The notes: generated from the sequence alone by a model not told the origin. 64,000 nucleotides of DNA from Cricetomys ansorgei (GCA_026225945.1 JAMJFZ010000770.1:931501-995500), one strand, 5' to 3'; shown: positions 25,453 through 38,937, numbered from the stretch's first letter. Translations and numbers: made by a program.

Positions 25453-26485
25453 CCTGAAAACCGAGGACAACCTCAAAAGTAGATCTGTGAGGAAGACACA
25501 GGAGAGCTTGAAGAGCCCCCACTGGTCAGACCGGGACCAGTAAGTAGTGCCCGCAGCAGCTCAGAACCTGTAGGCTGGAGGGGGAGTCGGAGTTGGAAAT
25601 ACCTGGTTGGGTAAATGGAGGAGGTGACACAGCTCTCCACATAGACCAATACATGTGGGAAAAGCACTATGTTGAGAATATAAAATGTAAGAAAATCAGT
25701 AGATGTTGAAGCTAATGGAGAAAATGGAGAAACAGCTATTTTTATAGTTTTTTGACATCCCTCTGTAATATACTTAATAAACACCATGGAAACTGTTTCA
25801 TGCTAGCAACCTTACCAAGCAGCCAGAGTTCACCACTGCTGATGTGTTAACCCATGACACGTGTGGTCGTGTCGTCCCCCTCCATCCCCCCAGCCCTCCA
25901 CCCCCGCCACTCTACTGCAAATGGGTAGGTAGACTGAGTGTAATCATGAGGAAACATCAGACATACTAACCTGAAAGACAATCTACAAAATAAATGGCTT
26001 CTGATCTTCAAAGGTGTCAAGGTCAATAAACACAAAGAGAACTCAGCAGCTTATCTAGATCAAAGTAAACCAGAGGCACGTGACTGCCCAGTGCAACAGG
26101 GGCACGTGACCACTAAATGCAGCAGGGTCTGCATTGGAATCCTGGACCTGGAAAAAAGGCTTTCCTTTGTAGCAAAAGTCATAAATGAGACAACTGAGGA
26201 AATCTGAGAAAAGACTGTAGACTAGATAGACACCTGTGATCGCAGAAGAGACCTCTCTTCTCTTAGGAAATGTGCAGGGAGACGTTTAGAGGCTATCCTG
26301 TCTTCAACTAGCCTTCAAATGTTTGCAGTAGAAAATGATGTGTGTGGTCTGTATCCATGATACAGAGAACCAAGCACAGAGATGCGCTGAGCTGCAGCGC
26401 ATTCAGAGCCTGGGTCAGGGGTGAGCAGTAATTATCAGTACTGGTTTTGCCAGCTTTCCAAGAGTCTGAAATATTATAGAATACA

Positions 26486-26508
26486 TCTTTTTTTTTTTTT
26501 TTTTTTTA
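26486..26508. repeat. Poly-T run
   Basis: About 20 consecutive T residues followed by aaat, probably the tail of an unrecognised inverted retroposon. Confidence 0.85.
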
Positions 26509-27424
26509 AATAGAAGTCCCCCTGCTCCCCATCATTATATTTGATGCTTGCTAATTAACCTGGTGAATTAAAACTGTTTTGTAAAGGGCAGGAAAGGAAG
26601 AAGAATTCACTGCGTTGTTATGTAACTGCTTCATTGGTCAAATGTGGCTCACCCCCCACTCCCACCTCACAGCTACTTGTGAGCTTTTGTGAAGGTAGAG
26701 AAACTTTAGAGCACAGTATACCTAGGCTAAACTTAATTTCTCTGTCTCCATGAAAGAAGCAGTGCCTGCGGCCTCTGTTTGATCCTGATGGAGTGCACAG
26801 CTAGCGTCTGGCCTGCTGTTTTGGAACCAGCAGGCAGTCAGAAGATTGCTGCAGGGGCCTCCCTCTGTGGCCTGGTCATGATTTCCCATGCAGATGGGAC
26901 CTGGTGAACTCTGGCACAGGTCACCCCAATTCCCAGTCTAAAACTCTCAGTCATAATTTTTATGAGTATGTGATTAATAATGTTACTGAGGCTGTAAACT
27001 AACTCTCAAAGAATACTCTACCGTCCTCTTACTGTTTATCCAGGGAATCACTCCGATGGCATTGTTTCCTGAGATGCGGAAAGACAGCAAACTAAATGCA
27101 CAGTGGTGCCTCTCGTGGATCCTTTCTTGCATTTGGTGTTCTTAATTTTTTTGAATGGAACAATTTTCTGATACCCTGCCTTGGCTTTAGAATTAGTTCC
27201 TGGAGCTCCTAGTTATGTTGTTAGCCATACATGAGAAAAAAAGTGTTATTTTACTGTGTTCCTTAGAGAAGTAAAACAGATAGTGATTTGATTTCACATA
27301 GGAGCATGTGGTATGTTATTCAGAGAACTTTAAGGACAAGTGTATTTGAGTTTTAATTTTATTCCAGAAACATTACTTAGTGAAATCTAAATCTTTTTCG
27401 TGCTGCATTTACTGCACAAGTAGG

Positions 27425-27665
27425 AAGATTAAAAAATTCTTCAATGGAATGGAAGCAGCTTAGATGGCCATCAGTGGATGAATGTGTATTGAAAATGTGG
27501 TATATGTAGACACAATAGGATTTTACTCTTCTGTGAAGAAAAATGAAATTCTGAAAAATCCAGGCAAATGGATGGAGCTGGGAAGAATTAGATTAAGTGA
27601 AGTGGCCCAGACTCAGGAAGACAGCAACCCTATCTTCCCATTCATGTGACCACGACACCTTAGTT
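27425..27665 (+). mobile_element. L1 ORF2 3'-end fragment
   Basis: ggccatcagtggatgaatgt, gtagacacaataggatttta, ctcttctgtgaagaaaaatg, caggcaaatggatggagctg and gaagtggcccagactcagga follow the order of the last part of LINE-1 ORF2. It is broken and non-coding. Confidence 0.75.
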
Positions 27666-28504
27666 TGTGTGTGTGTTTATAAACAGGTGTAAGCGTGGGT
27701 GAAGGAGGCCAAGAGAGTGTTCAAGAAGTTCTGGGAGCTGGGGAGAGAGTGCAAAGAACATGTGTGGCATGGAAGCAGAAAGGAGGCTGGGGACAAGGGG
27801 ATGGAGGAGATGAAAGGTGATCAACTGTAAAGTTCCTTGGAGGCTGTTAGAATACCTGACACTTTGTATTCTAACTTAAAAATTGTTAGGAAAAAAAACG
27901 CCATAACAGAAAAAGTAGATGCCCACGTATGTGTTTGCCTCTGCTGTTTAATATCCTAAGTATAAGTAATGTTTTTCATAATCCTTTTGGTTACCTTTCT
28001 AAAACCAGCACCCTCTCTTCAACTTTGAGTGTGAAATGCAATGTGCCACTCATCCTGGTACTTCCATTCATTTCAGTATGTTGGATGTCAGTATCAGAAA
28101 GCAACCTCCTCGTCCAAATTATCGTAAACTGCATCTGTATGCCATGCCGTATTTGCTGAAATGCTTTATGTGCTGTTTGGATATTGGCAGTGTGGAGGGC
28201 TGAGAAACCTATGGCAGGACTAGGCTGTAAAGGGAAACTCAGTAAAGCTGAGTGTGAAATGTTACACATAGACAAACATTTGTTAAGTGGAGCAAAAATT
28301 TCAATAGACTGCCTCACTAACTTATCTACCACTTTGGTGGCAGGTCAGGGAGGGTGTCTGGTAAATGAACAAGCTGAGTTGTTTATTTTCATGCAAGAGC
28401 AATCACTTTTCTCTTTGAATTAAATCACTGCTGCACTTCAGTCTTCTGACTCTGGTCCCTCACCGAGGGTGTTACTTCTTGTGCACTTTGAGTGTTGCAA
28501 CGTT

Positions 28505-29503
28505 TGTGGCAGTGTGCGGTGCTGATGTGATGTGGTGTGCAGTGCTGATGTGATGCAGTGTGCAGTGCTGATGTGATGCAGTGTGTGGTGCTGATGGATA
28601 ACATAATGTCTGTAGCAGTGTGGTGCTGATGTGATGCAGTGTGCGGTGCTGATGTGATGCAGTGTGCGGTGCTGATGTGATGCAGTGTGCGGTGCTGATG
28701 TGATGCAGTGTGCGGTGCCATGTGATGCAGTGTGCGGTACTGATGTGATGCAGTGTGCGATGCTGATGTGATGCTGCTTGTGGCAGTGTGCGGTGCTGAT
28801 GGATAATGTAATGTCTGTGGCAGTGTGCCATGTTGATGTGATGCAGTGTGCGGTGCTGATAATATGCATGCTGCTGTGATGCAGTGTGCTGGTGCTGATG
28901 TGATGTAATATGCAGTGTGCTGCTGTGATGCAGTGTGTGGTGCTGCTGTGATGCAGTGTGTGGTGCTGCTGTGATGCAGTGTGCAGTATTGATGTGATGC
29001 AGTGTGTGGTGCTGATGTGATGCAGTGTGTGGTGCTGATGTGATGCAGTGTGCAGTATTGATGTGATGCATGTGTGTGTGGTGCTGATGTGATGCAGTGT
29101 GTGGTGCTGATGTGATGCAGTGTGCGGTGCTGATGTGATGCTTGTGGCAGTGTGTGGTGCTGATGTGATGCAGTGTGTGGTGCTGATGTGATGCAGTGTG
29201 CAGTGCTGATGTGATGCAGTGTGCGGTGCTGATGTGATGCAGTGTGTGGTGCTATGTGATGCTTGTGGCAGTGTGTGGTGCTATGTGATGCAGTGTGTGG
29301 TGCTGATGTGATGCAGTGTGCGGTGCTATGTGATGCTTGTGGCAGTGTGCGGTGCTGATGTGATGCAGTGTGCGGTGCTGATGTGATGCAGTGTGCGGTG
29401 CTGATGTGATGCAGTGTGCGGTGCTGATGTGATGCAGTGGCGGTGCTGATGTGATGCAGTGGGCAGTGCTGATGTGATGCTTGTGGCAATGTGTGGTGCC
29501 GAT
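28505..29503. repeat. 23-bp minisatellite, about 1 kb
   Basis: The unit ggtgctgatgtgatgcagtgtgc (written as ggtgctgatgtg + atgcagtgtgc) repeats about 40 times. Variants include cagtgctg, tgtggtgctg and ggtactg. Longer units carry cttgtggcag or ggataatgtaatgtctgtgg. On the - strand the unit has no stop in any frame, so a 354-codon frame (28425-29489) and several others stay open. Because 23 is not a multiple of 3, that frame cycles through all three readings and its peptide has a 23-residue period rich in His, Thr and Ser. This is repeat translation, not a gene. Confidence 0.96.
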
Positions 29504-30146
29504 TTCATCCTGCTGGTGTCTGCTGTTTCTCCTGCTGTTTTACTTCCTTCCTGATGATGCCCTGGCCAGGGCTCAAGACCCTCTTACCTTCTGCTGTGCA
29601 TGGATTGGAATGGGGAATCATCCAGACAGCACCAGCCTGTCTTCTCACAGGCACCTGCCTTGCTCAAAGTGCAGCAAATGTTCTTCCTCTCTTCCTCCTC
29701 ATGTCAGTGAGGCATCTTCTCTTGTACTGCAGAACCAAAGGTTAGGACATTCTTATTCACGTCCTGCCCATGACATCAGTAAGTCACTCAGCTTGTGGCT
29801 AAATCCCATACTCCCTCTCAAGTCCTGCTCCTTCTCTCCATCTACACTGTCGGCCCTTTGCTGTGGACCACAGCCTGGACGGTTTCTGTTGTGCAGCGGC
29901 ACAGTCGTGAGCGGCGTTTCATGCCTTTCTTTCCTGCCCTGTGCCCTCCTCAGGATGCATAAATCCGCTTGTCTCCACCTGGCTTCTCACCACCATTGTC
30001 CTGAAGGGGCAGTGACATTTTCTGTGGCTGCTGTGTGGCTGCTGCTTTGGACTTTCATCTGTTCTGCTCTGAGCGCCCTCCTTGCAGCCTTCTCCACACA
30101 AACCCACTAACAACCGTTTGCTTTGTACAACAGTGAAAGTTCTTTG

Positions 30147-30370
30147 ATTAAAAAATATTTATTTTATTTTATATGTATGAGTTTTTTGCTTGTGTGTATG
30201 TATGTACACCATGTGGGTATCTTGTGCCCATGGAGTTCAGAGGAGGGCATCAGATGCCCTGGAACTGGAGTTTTGGGTGGTTGTGTGCCACCATGTGGGT
30301 GCTGGGAACTGAACCCAGGTTCTCTGCAAGAGAAACAAATGCTCTTAACTGCTGAGCCATCTTTCCAACC
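30147..30370 (-). repeat. B2/B3-type SINE
   Basis: The AT-rich tail ttatttta precedes gttcagaggagggcatcaga, gggtgctgggaactgaaccc and ctgctgagccatctttccaa. This is a near-complete inverted element with a well-kept tRNA-like head. Confidence 0.92.
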
Positions 30371-31151
30371 ATGTAAACATTCTCAAAACAGGTACAATTC
30401 CTTCTAATATCCAGACCCTGAATTCCCACCCCCACATCTTGCTCCACATTTCCTTTCTGGACCTTGCTGTGGCCATTTCCTGTTCATAGGCACCCTTCTG
30501 ACAGATGAGACCCTTTCTTCAGAAGTGCTTTGATCTTGTCTACTTACAGCACAGACGCTGACTCAGACACTGATCCCTCTTTCATGCCACCACCCTGTTC
30601 AAGAAGGTTTTAGAATTCTTTGCCCCTTTGGTTTGTCTGGCATCTTCTCAAATGCTGGCTGTTTGTAGATACATAGGGGGCGTTTCCCACAGACATGCAG
30701 CACATGGTGATTTATGTCACACCTTCATCTAGATAGGGTAATTCCACCTATGAAATTTCTGTATAAAGGGATAGCATTCCTACTAGAATTCTGGAACTTG
30801 ATGTATATGTTTGAGGTAGGTGGGTAATTTGATGATCGGATTTTACACAGTTTAGACATACAGTATTTTGTGAGTTGGGAACATAGATGGCCACATGTTT
30901 ACATAAGTTGACATTGTGGTCTAGAATAAAGAGATGCATAGAAAAACAAGCTTGGGAGGTATAGCAAGTTATATAGGCTATATATAGTAATATTGACTAG
31001 CCTAGGGATGGATAGTCATTTTGAAAAGATAAACCCATGTTCTTGCACGTAAACCGCACATTCATGGTAACCTGCTGTAACCAAGGAAGCTAGATGCATT
31101 AGTCTGTTGGTCTTTCCCTGTAGTGAGATATTAAAGGGACAAACATGTACA

Positions 31152-31176
31152 CACAGATAGACAGACAGACAGACTA
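31152..31176. repeat. (GACA)n microsatellite
   Basis: acagatagacagacagacag and one further unit. Confidence 0.85.
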
Positions 31177-31349
31177 GGGGCTGATCTACTTCATTTACAT
31201 TGCCGAAGTGTAATTTTTGCCATATTATGAAACTCCTGAGAGGAGGAAGTGAAAAAGGTGTTGAACACATCACTTCAGCTTGCATTCTGTGGTTAGGTAT
31301 CGTCATGCCTAGCTGCAAACAGGGTGGGAAATGGGATCACTCCGGACGG

Positions 31350-31447
31350 GTTTTTTTTTTTTTTTTTTTATGTGTTTGTTTTTGATGTTTTTATTAGTTA
31401 TGGAGACAAGTAATTGAGTTATTTTTGGTGTGTGTGTGTGTGTGTAG
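31350..31447. repeat. Poly-T and (TG)n tracts
   Basis: A run of about 18 T at 31351-31368 is followed by T-rich sequence and an 11-12 unit TG repeat at 31422-31445. Confidence 0.85.
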
Positions 31448-31502
31448 GTATGTGTAGGTCACAGGTCAGTCAATGTTGGTATCTTCCTTAGTAGCTCTCC
31501 AC

Positions 31503-31668
31503 CTTTCTTTTTTGAGGCAGGGTCTCTCACTAACCTGGAGACTGCTGATTTGACGAGACTGCCTGGCCAGCAAGCTCCAGGGATCCTATAATATGCTTAG
31601 CATTTTTCACATGGGAGTGAAACTGACGTCCTTATGCTTGTGTGGCAAGCGCCTTGTAAATCCCCTCA
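31503..31668 (-). repeat. B4-type composite SINE, old
   Basis: ttttttgaggcagggtctct and taacctggagactgctgatt lie next to acatgggagtgaaactgacg, tccttatgcttgtgtggcaa and gcgccttgta. These are an inverted B1-like part followed by an inverted tRNA-like part. Confidence 0.55.
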
Positions 31669-31683
31669 AAAGTCAGGTATTAG

Positions 31684-31851
<168 letters not shown>

Positions 31852-32407
31852 TGAATGTATGTTCGTATGTAGGTGCTGAACTGTTAGTTCTCAAAAGGTC
31901 ATTGAGTTCAGTTAGGTTATTTCTATTCCTAATTGTAGCACACAGCTTTTCTATTATGAATGAAGGTCACTTGGCTTCTGTTCCATTTTGTGTATTAGCT
32001 TCTTGAGTATTCTTGACCATTGCCACTCATGATTTTGAGTATGCATGGGTGATTCAGCTTTTCTCTTAAAAAGACAAAAAAAAAAAAACCCAACTATGTG
32101 TGCAGCGTATGCTCCAGTGAGTGTCTAGGTGCACTCCAGCCTCTGGAGGTCAAAGGACAGTGTCTCAGGTAATGGTTTCAAGTGCAAAAAATGGGCTTTC
32201 AGATGAAGAAATGTCCTCGTGTTAAATTTAACACTGGCAAGTTGTCAAGTGAAGAATATTTTATCAAGTTGGAGATGGAGAGACCACTGAAGACCTGGTT
32301 AACGTCAGTAGAAACCAATACATTTACCTGAGACTTATTAGGAATACCTAGACACAAATCTTTAGTGAACCAGAATTTGAAGGCTGATTCTTGGATTTCA
32401 AGTGCTT

Positions 32408-32505
32408 TAGGGGCTTGGGGTATAGATTAGCAGCCCTGACTGAGCAAGTGTGAAGCTTTGGATTCTGATCCCTGCCACCATCAAGTTAAATGTAAGACAA
32501 AGCAA
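32408..32505 (+). repeat. ID-like SINE, diverged
   Basis: ggggcttggggtatagatta, ctgactgagcaagtgtgaag and tggattctgatccctgccac follow the layout of a tRNA-derived ID element with an A-rich end. Confidence 0.5.
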
Positions 32506-33383
32506 AACATATGTTTTAGCTTAGTAAGTGACCTGCATAGTTATATTGCAGACCACACGTAGATTCAGTTTAGCTTTATGTAGTTGACTGCTGAACACAT
32601 TTTCAAAGTGGTTTTTAATTCAGACAATACAGTAAAATTTCTGTGAATTAAATTAAAAATAGCCAATTTGAACGTTCTCTGAATTTTATCATTAGTATTG
32701 AGAAATTAAGAATTTAATTAAGAAAAATAAAAAATTAAGATAAGAATTTTATCTCTACTCTTAAAATGTAATAATAATTCATCAGATTATTTTTCCTAAA
32801 CTTCTGAGTTTTCAAAAAGGCAGGATAAACTACATCTTGTCCTTGACTACAGCACCATAACTGAGTGTTATCTCATCAACATCTGCTCTCCTGCCGGCAT
32901 TGCTTAGGCCTCTTAGACTTCTTAGTCCACTACTTCTTACTCTTTCCCTAGCAACAGCCCACAGGGACACTATAGAAACACTTTTTTAATCAATGAAAAG
33001 AATCTTATCCATGGTGTTGATAAAAAACAACTCACCCTGTTTAACTTTAATATTTTGTTCTCTTTTATAGTTCAGAAGATACGGTAGTTAGAAAGTAGAT
33101 TCGGAACTTCCATATGGTTCCATGTCTGCCCAGATAATAAGTAAACTGTTGCAAATTCTTTAGGAGCCACAATCCCCTTCAACTGAGAAACTGGCCTTAG
33201 AGCGCAATTTTCCCTGGGATACTTAACTACATTTCCTTTGTAGTAAGGGACTGCCAATGTGGACTCTTCTGCTTGCAGCAGGAAGGAACCCTGCGTTGTT
33301 GAATGTCATAATTTGCCAGAAGACCCTTTTACAATGACTTGATCTCAGCTTTCATTTTACATGATCACTAAACAACTAAGCCT

Positions 33384-33478
33384 CCCCCCCCCCTTTTCGG
33401 TATAGGGTCCTACTATGTATCCTAGACTGGCTTTGAATGGGAGGCAGTCCTCCTGCCTCAGCTTCAGGCTGGCTGCTG
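33384..33478 (-). repeat. B1-like SINE fragment with C-run
   Basis: A C-run of about 10 precedes tatagggtcctactatgtat, cctagactggctttgaatgg and cagtcctcctgcctcagctt, an inverted partial B1. Confidence 0.65.
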
Positions 33479-33494
33479 CTTCTCTTAAAATTAC

Positions 33495-34275
33495 TTTTTA
33501 GTTATTTAAAACTTCCCCATATAATATATTTTGGTCATATTCTTTCCCCTCCCTGACCCTTCCAGAGGCCTATCCACCCAACTTCATGTTCTTTCTCCTT
33601 CTCAGAAGCAAAATCAAATGAAAACAAAATAAAGAAGATAAAAGGCACCAAAACATAACAGAAAGCTCAAAGACACGGAGTCTGTTTTGCGTTGGTCAGC
33701 TGCTCCGGAGCTTGAGGCCTGTCCTGGAGTGTGGTTAATATATGCAGTGTCACTCCATTGGAGAAAACTGATTTTTTTCTCTTCCAGCACATATCAATTG
33801 CAAGTAGCTTCTTGATTAGGGGTGGGACTCTTCCTACTTCCTCTTCTCCATGCCCGGATTTTGTCTGGCTTGGATTTTGCAGGTCTTGTGCTTGCTGTTA
33901 CAGTCTCTATAAGTTCATATGTTTACTAGTTATTTTTTCTTTCAATGTTTGGGATGGAGTGCAGGGTTTGTACATGGTAGGCCAGAACCGAGCTTGCATC
34001 TGATGATAGGTTGAGTATTCTTTGAGTTGGACTGGGATTCCAGTTCATATGCCACAGACTTTTCAAAACACGTCTGTTGGCCTCTGTGGACTTCTAACAA
34101 ATACACCTCATTGGCTGTTCCTTACATCTCCCTCCCACTTATTCCCTGAGATTATTTCATGCTAGTTTTTCCTTCTCCAAGTGGCTACCTTCTCCTGTCC
34201 TTCAGATGATGGTTTCTCCTTTACCAGTTTTCCCAGAACAAATCTCAGCTATGTTAAGCCATCATCTTTGACTGT
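33495..34275 (-). mobile_element. L1 (Lx-type) 3'-UTR fragment, inverted
   Basis: ttggtcatattctttcccct, cccaacttcatgttctttct, cggagtctgttttgcgttgg, cagtgtcactccattggaga and gattaggggtgggactcttc match a long rodent L1 3' tail in antisense orientation. The name Lx is from memory. The right edge is uncertain. Confidence 0.6.
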
Positions 34276-36216
34276 TTGATGTATGTGCCTGAGAGACAGC
34301 AGGAAGTGGCAAGTGAAGCTAGTCCAGGATCTTCTCAATATGTTTGGGGGCAGGTCACTTCACCCGTTGGGGTTACCCATCTGTTTCCCATCTGGCCTGG
34401 TCTCCTCGGTACTGTTCACAGGCAAGTGCCTGTCTCTGTGTCTGCATTAAAATTTTCTATTACATATGTTTATTTTCCTCCATCTATTTGTAGCTGAGGG
34501 ATCATTTACAAAAGGTTCTTAGGTTTGAACCTTGAAATAATTTAATCTAAAATTTAAAAATAGGACATGCAAGAAATTGTTCTTGTTGACTTTTAAAATT
34601 GGAATGTTGGAAGCAAATGTTCTTCAATTCAAAGCTAAAGGAAAAAAAATGAAGAAGCAATTTTAAGAACTATAATTTCCATTGACTAGATATGAGCATT
34701 TTGGATTTATTTCTCTGTTACCTTGTTACATTTTAACTTAAAGCTCCTTAAAAAACAGCATCTGAACTATCTCTTTTTTTTTGAGAAGTTACTGATTTTT
34801 TGTAAGAATTTTATTGCACATATGAAGTATGCTTATGCATTATCATATTCTCTCTTTTGTGTGCTGCTCAATAGACTTCAAAGCCTGTTACTGGGATGCC
34901 CATGAAGTCTGAGGACCATTAGTCCTTTGTGCTTTAAAGAACTTAATGTATCTACTGATCTTCATATGTTACTGAGGAATTGGCACATACTCACTGGCTC
35001 ATTTGTAAACAACTATAGAAAATCTGTAGTAAACCCATAGTGAAACTATAGGTGTTGACATGGAGGAATGGCGTCATCACCTGCTCTACATCCCAGGGTC
35101 TGGAACCATACGTAGATCCAGGAAGAAATGCAGAAATACTTTACCTTGTAAATGAGGGCCAATAAAAGCCAAAGAGGAAAATTGCTCTAGTTTCTCTGGC
35201 CTGTGCAGGACTCCTAGAGCCCAAGGCATCCTTGAGCCACACTTGGAAAACTCTTCTTTTAGGTTTTGGGAAGTCTGGGTCTTATTTCTGTGATTCACCT
35301 CATACAGAATTTCAGTTATGGATCTGCTACAGTGTTAGGAAAAGATCAGACTGCCATAGTCCACAAGGTTGTGGTTTATGAGGTCACTGAGGATTGTCTC
35401 TGATTGAATCTCAGAATCAGATATGAGTCCATGGTTGTGTTACAGTTCATTCAGTGTTTGGATTTGTCTCAGAAAGGAGTGGATTACTTGGGTTTTCCAA
35501 ATATTTGTATTTAAATTCTGAGTAGTTGCAGTTTATTTCTATTTTGAGTGATTTTTAGAAATGGTATTCAAATCACTTCCTTTCAGATCAATTTGTATGC
35601 CTACTGGATTCTCTTTGCTCAGAACTCCAGTTGTACCTACTGTGCCATGTGATTGTCTGCTGTCACATGACTAGCAGCAGGTGGTGTGGTTGCTTCAGAG
35701 CTCTCAAGGGCGTGTGACTGCAGACCCTGCAGTGTCTGACCCCTGCTTTGACACCCAATGGTTCTTGCACACTTCTGCCAGTGGAGCCCATTACCTGCTG
35801 CAATGCCATCGGACATGTGAGACCTTCCAGAGGCTAGACCACTGCCCTGGGGCCAACTGAATTTTGGTGCAGAAAGAAACTGTGGTAGAGAGAAATTTGT
35901 TGATTGATTGCTTGATCTGCCTTCAAGTTCTGACTGCATACACAGAGACTGTAGAAGCATGCCTTTATTTTCTTTGAGTCTTTCATGCTAGAAAAACATG
36001 GCCAGGATCATGTCCTTGACCAGCCAGCATTAATCTGCTGCTGCAGAAGTCAGAAGTTCTGGCTTTTATCTTCACTTTCCTTAGAAGCAAACTTATGGAT
36101 GGAGAGTGATGGCAAGAGGCAGGTGTGGGAAGCTGGTGTGGTTCTCAGAGATCTCCTTGGGTCTGGCCTTCCCATTTATGGCTGTTTTGTTCTGTGCGCC
36201 TATTCAAATCTCTTTC

Positions 36217-36425
36217 CTGGGGCCAGAGAGGCGGCTCAGCAGTTAGGAGCGCTTGCTCCTTTTCCAGAGGACACAGGTTCAGTTCTTAGCACCATGTCAG
36301 TGGCTTATAACTGTCTGTACCTCCAGCTTCAGAGGACTTAGTATCTCTGGCCTCCATGCTCCTACACACATGTGCACACACCCACACACAGACACACTCC
36401 AATACATAATTTAAAACAATGAGGA
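36217..36425 (+). repeat. B2/B3-type SINE
   Basis: ggggccagagaggcggctca, gcagttaggagcgcttgctc and acacaggttcagttcttagc give the sense tRNA-like head. A body with ggcctccatgctcctacaca and a CA-rich tail follows. Confidence 0.88.
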
Positions 36426-36433
36426 TAAGGGTT

Positions 36434-36515
36434 TTGAGCTGTTGGACCTGGGTGCTGGGAACCACACTCTCAAGAACCATGCATGCTCTTAACCACTAAG
36501 GCAGCTGGAAAGCTC
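36434..36515 (-). repeat. B2/B3 SINE head fragment
   Basis: tgggtgctgggaaccacact, catgcatgctcttaaccact and aaggcagctggaaagctct are the inverted head of a second SINE, giving a head-out pair with the previous one. Confidence 0.75.
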
Positions 36516-37252
36516 TGGTTTTATTATGTTAGTGATATTTGTAACTAAACAGTTGTTTCCCTTCTCTAAAAGATTCAGTAAACATTAACACCTTCTTGTA
36601 CTTCAGAGTTGAGATAAGCATGGCTGATGGTAGGCTACAGAGGAGGGATGTATCTATTCATATGTATCATACATGTCATGTATCACCTGGTCTTTCCGCA
36701 AGCTGCACCTTCAATGCCTGTGTCCTTAACACTTCACTGCCCCATCGAAGAACAGCCAGGCTGCGTTTTGGGCTTGTCTGTTCATAACTTTTAGAATAAA
36801 AGGCACTGGTACTCAGTCTCAGATTTAAAAAAATAGGTAATTTCTTGTTCTCCAATATACATGAATAAGTTTGAAATACAATTGCTTTGACAAGAAACTT
36901 CCATTGAAATGTAATTCATGGTTTTGTGTAAGAATAAGAAATGTTAAATGGTAATTGGAAGTTTGCTTTCAAGAACGTTAGTGTTCTGGAATTTGTAAAT
37001 CTGTGAAGATAGGATTCTGGCTGGAAAATGAATAAACTTTGAAAACAAAACAAAACAAATCTCTTTCCCTATGTTAGGCAGTGAGCAGGATTTTTTTTCC
37101 TTACTGAGATTTCTTACACCTGTCACCTGCTTGTACAATACTGAGTCCATTATATATACCTGGTGAAGTTCTCATCTGAATGACTAATGACTATAAGAGG
37201 GAAGCACAGATGTTGACATTACAGATGTGACTGATGAGTTGATCTCCTACAG

Positions 37253-37355
37253 GACACATGTTAACACCGAACGAGAGAGACCAGTTATTGGCCATAGCGT
37301 CATCGCTGTTTGTGGCATCCCAGTTACGAGCACAGCACTTTCAAGAGCATTCAAG
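37253..37355 (+). CDS. Pcca: Pcca exon (human exon 18 equivalent), BT-domain helix
   Basis: A 103-bp exon lies between gatctcctacag and gtatgg. After completing Gly (g|ga) it reads [33 protein letters not shown] and two bases of Arg. It has no in-frame Met-initiated frame of its own and is recognised only by its fit between the exons at 31727 and 59319. In the carboxylase alpha subunit this segment is the long helix at the start of the BT domain, which links the biotin carboxylase core to the beta subunit. PNERDQ differs from the human KSEKNQ as I recall it, so the loop before the helix is evolving faster than the helix. Confidence 0.95.
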
Positions 37356-38324
37356 GTATGGAGTGAAGGGGCAGAAAATGCTCCTGATAGTCTTGTCTGC
37401 ACAGAAACGTGCTAGTAGAAGCACTTGCTGATCGTAGGTGAAAGTACAGTAATGATACTGTTAGTGTGGTTCATGAGTGCCCTAGTCTAACCTTTTCTTT
37501 TTAACATGGAAAAGAGTATCTTAGCTGTGTAATTTAGACATCAGTAGAGGTAAGAAACCACTCTAATATTTGCTGTGGATTCTGTTCAGTTAGCTTGCAT
37601 TGATTATTTTTGTTTTATTAATTTGCTAGTCTTAAAAAATACTGTTCAGTATACAGTATTAGGAACCATCTGGATGATTAAAATACATATATCAGAAATG
37701 AAGCTGCAAGATGAAATTATCACCAGGCTAAGATGGTTATCTGTGGCCCCCAAGGCGAACTTTTAACTTTCTGTTGACCCAGGAGAAAGGGGAAATACAC
37801 TTCTATCAGGGCAAGGACAAAATCTCATGGGCAAATGCTGTTTCTCAGCAATGACGTCACTGGTCATAAGCTGTGCTTACTGGAGTAACCAACCAGAGAA
37901 GCCATGGTGTTGCTAAAACTGCATTGCTTTATTTTCCTCTCTTTTCACTTTCCCACAAAAGGAGCAGTGAGACAGTGGGGTGTGTGTGGAAGGTGACCAG
38001 TACCTCTGGGCCACACAGATCGGAATCACGTTACCTCTGAGGAAGTAGACAAGAAACAAAGTTGCATCTAGCTGCATCTTAGTAATTAATGTGGTTCATT
38101 TATGCTGATTCTTTGGGGAAAGTGCTAGAAGTGTAGTGTACTATTCTTTTAGATTAATGATTCAGTAGCTGTCAAGAGAGAGGGAAGAGGTAATGGTTCA
38201 ATAAATTGCAGATGATTGGCCGGGGAGCGAGAGTGGCCAGCAGAGCCACCACTCTGATGACTACTCCTCTTGATTGCCCTGACATCCAGTATGGAAGCCA
38301 GGAGCCACATGTGCTCTTAAGAGT

Positions 38325-38460
38325 AAACTTAAAACCCAGTCTCTCCACCACACTGGCCATATTTCAAGTGCTCAGTAGCCACATGTGGTGTGAGGCTATG
38401 TGCTTTGCAAAGACAATGACCCTTTTCATCATGGCAGCCCTGTGCTGCCAGAGCAGGGGA
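38325..38460. mobile_element. Ancient MER5-type hAT remnant
   Basis: acactggccatatttcaagt, gctcagtagccacatgtggt and ggcagccctgtgctgcc resemble the widely shared mammalian MER5 (hAT-Charlie) repeat. The match is short and recalled, not aligned. Confidence 0.5.
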
Positions 38461-38937
38461 TGTGCACAAGGGAGGGCCTGGCTTTGCTTTTCCAACCAGA
38501 ATCTTAACCTCATGTTGTTTTTGGTTACTTTTTGGATGACTGTGATATTTCTGCCCTCGTTCTCTTTTTATTTGGGTTTTATTATTATTAGAAGTCCTAA
38601 GTGTAGTTAAAGGTAAAATGATGTGACTTTTAGGGACTGTGTTGGCTTTTATTTAAAAGAAATAAATATACTCATTTATATGGGTGAGAATCTGAAGAGG
38701 ATTTAAAGTGTGAGTGAAAATTGGGTGCAATCCCACACTTGGTTAACAGTCACTCTAAACACCGCACTGCTTTACCTTGGGGGCATTTTGTATAATTAGA
38801 CTCATCTTAGTAACAATTGACAGGCAGTCCTTGTGCTTTGCTTTCTTGCTGTACGGGCTTTAAACCCAGAGCCAAAGCTACATTTTCAGTTCTTACTCTA
38901 GCTTGATTAAAAAATCCACATTATTATATTATGACTC

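Noticed and set aside
28425..29489. 354-residue open frame on the - strand and its overlapping frames
   Set aside because: It is translation of the 23-bp minisatellite; the peptide repeats every 23 residues and no family is recognisable.
29481..30110. 209-residue frame on +
   Set aside because: It starts inside the minisatellite, shows no recognisable domain and lies in pyrimidine-rich intron. No splice or start support.
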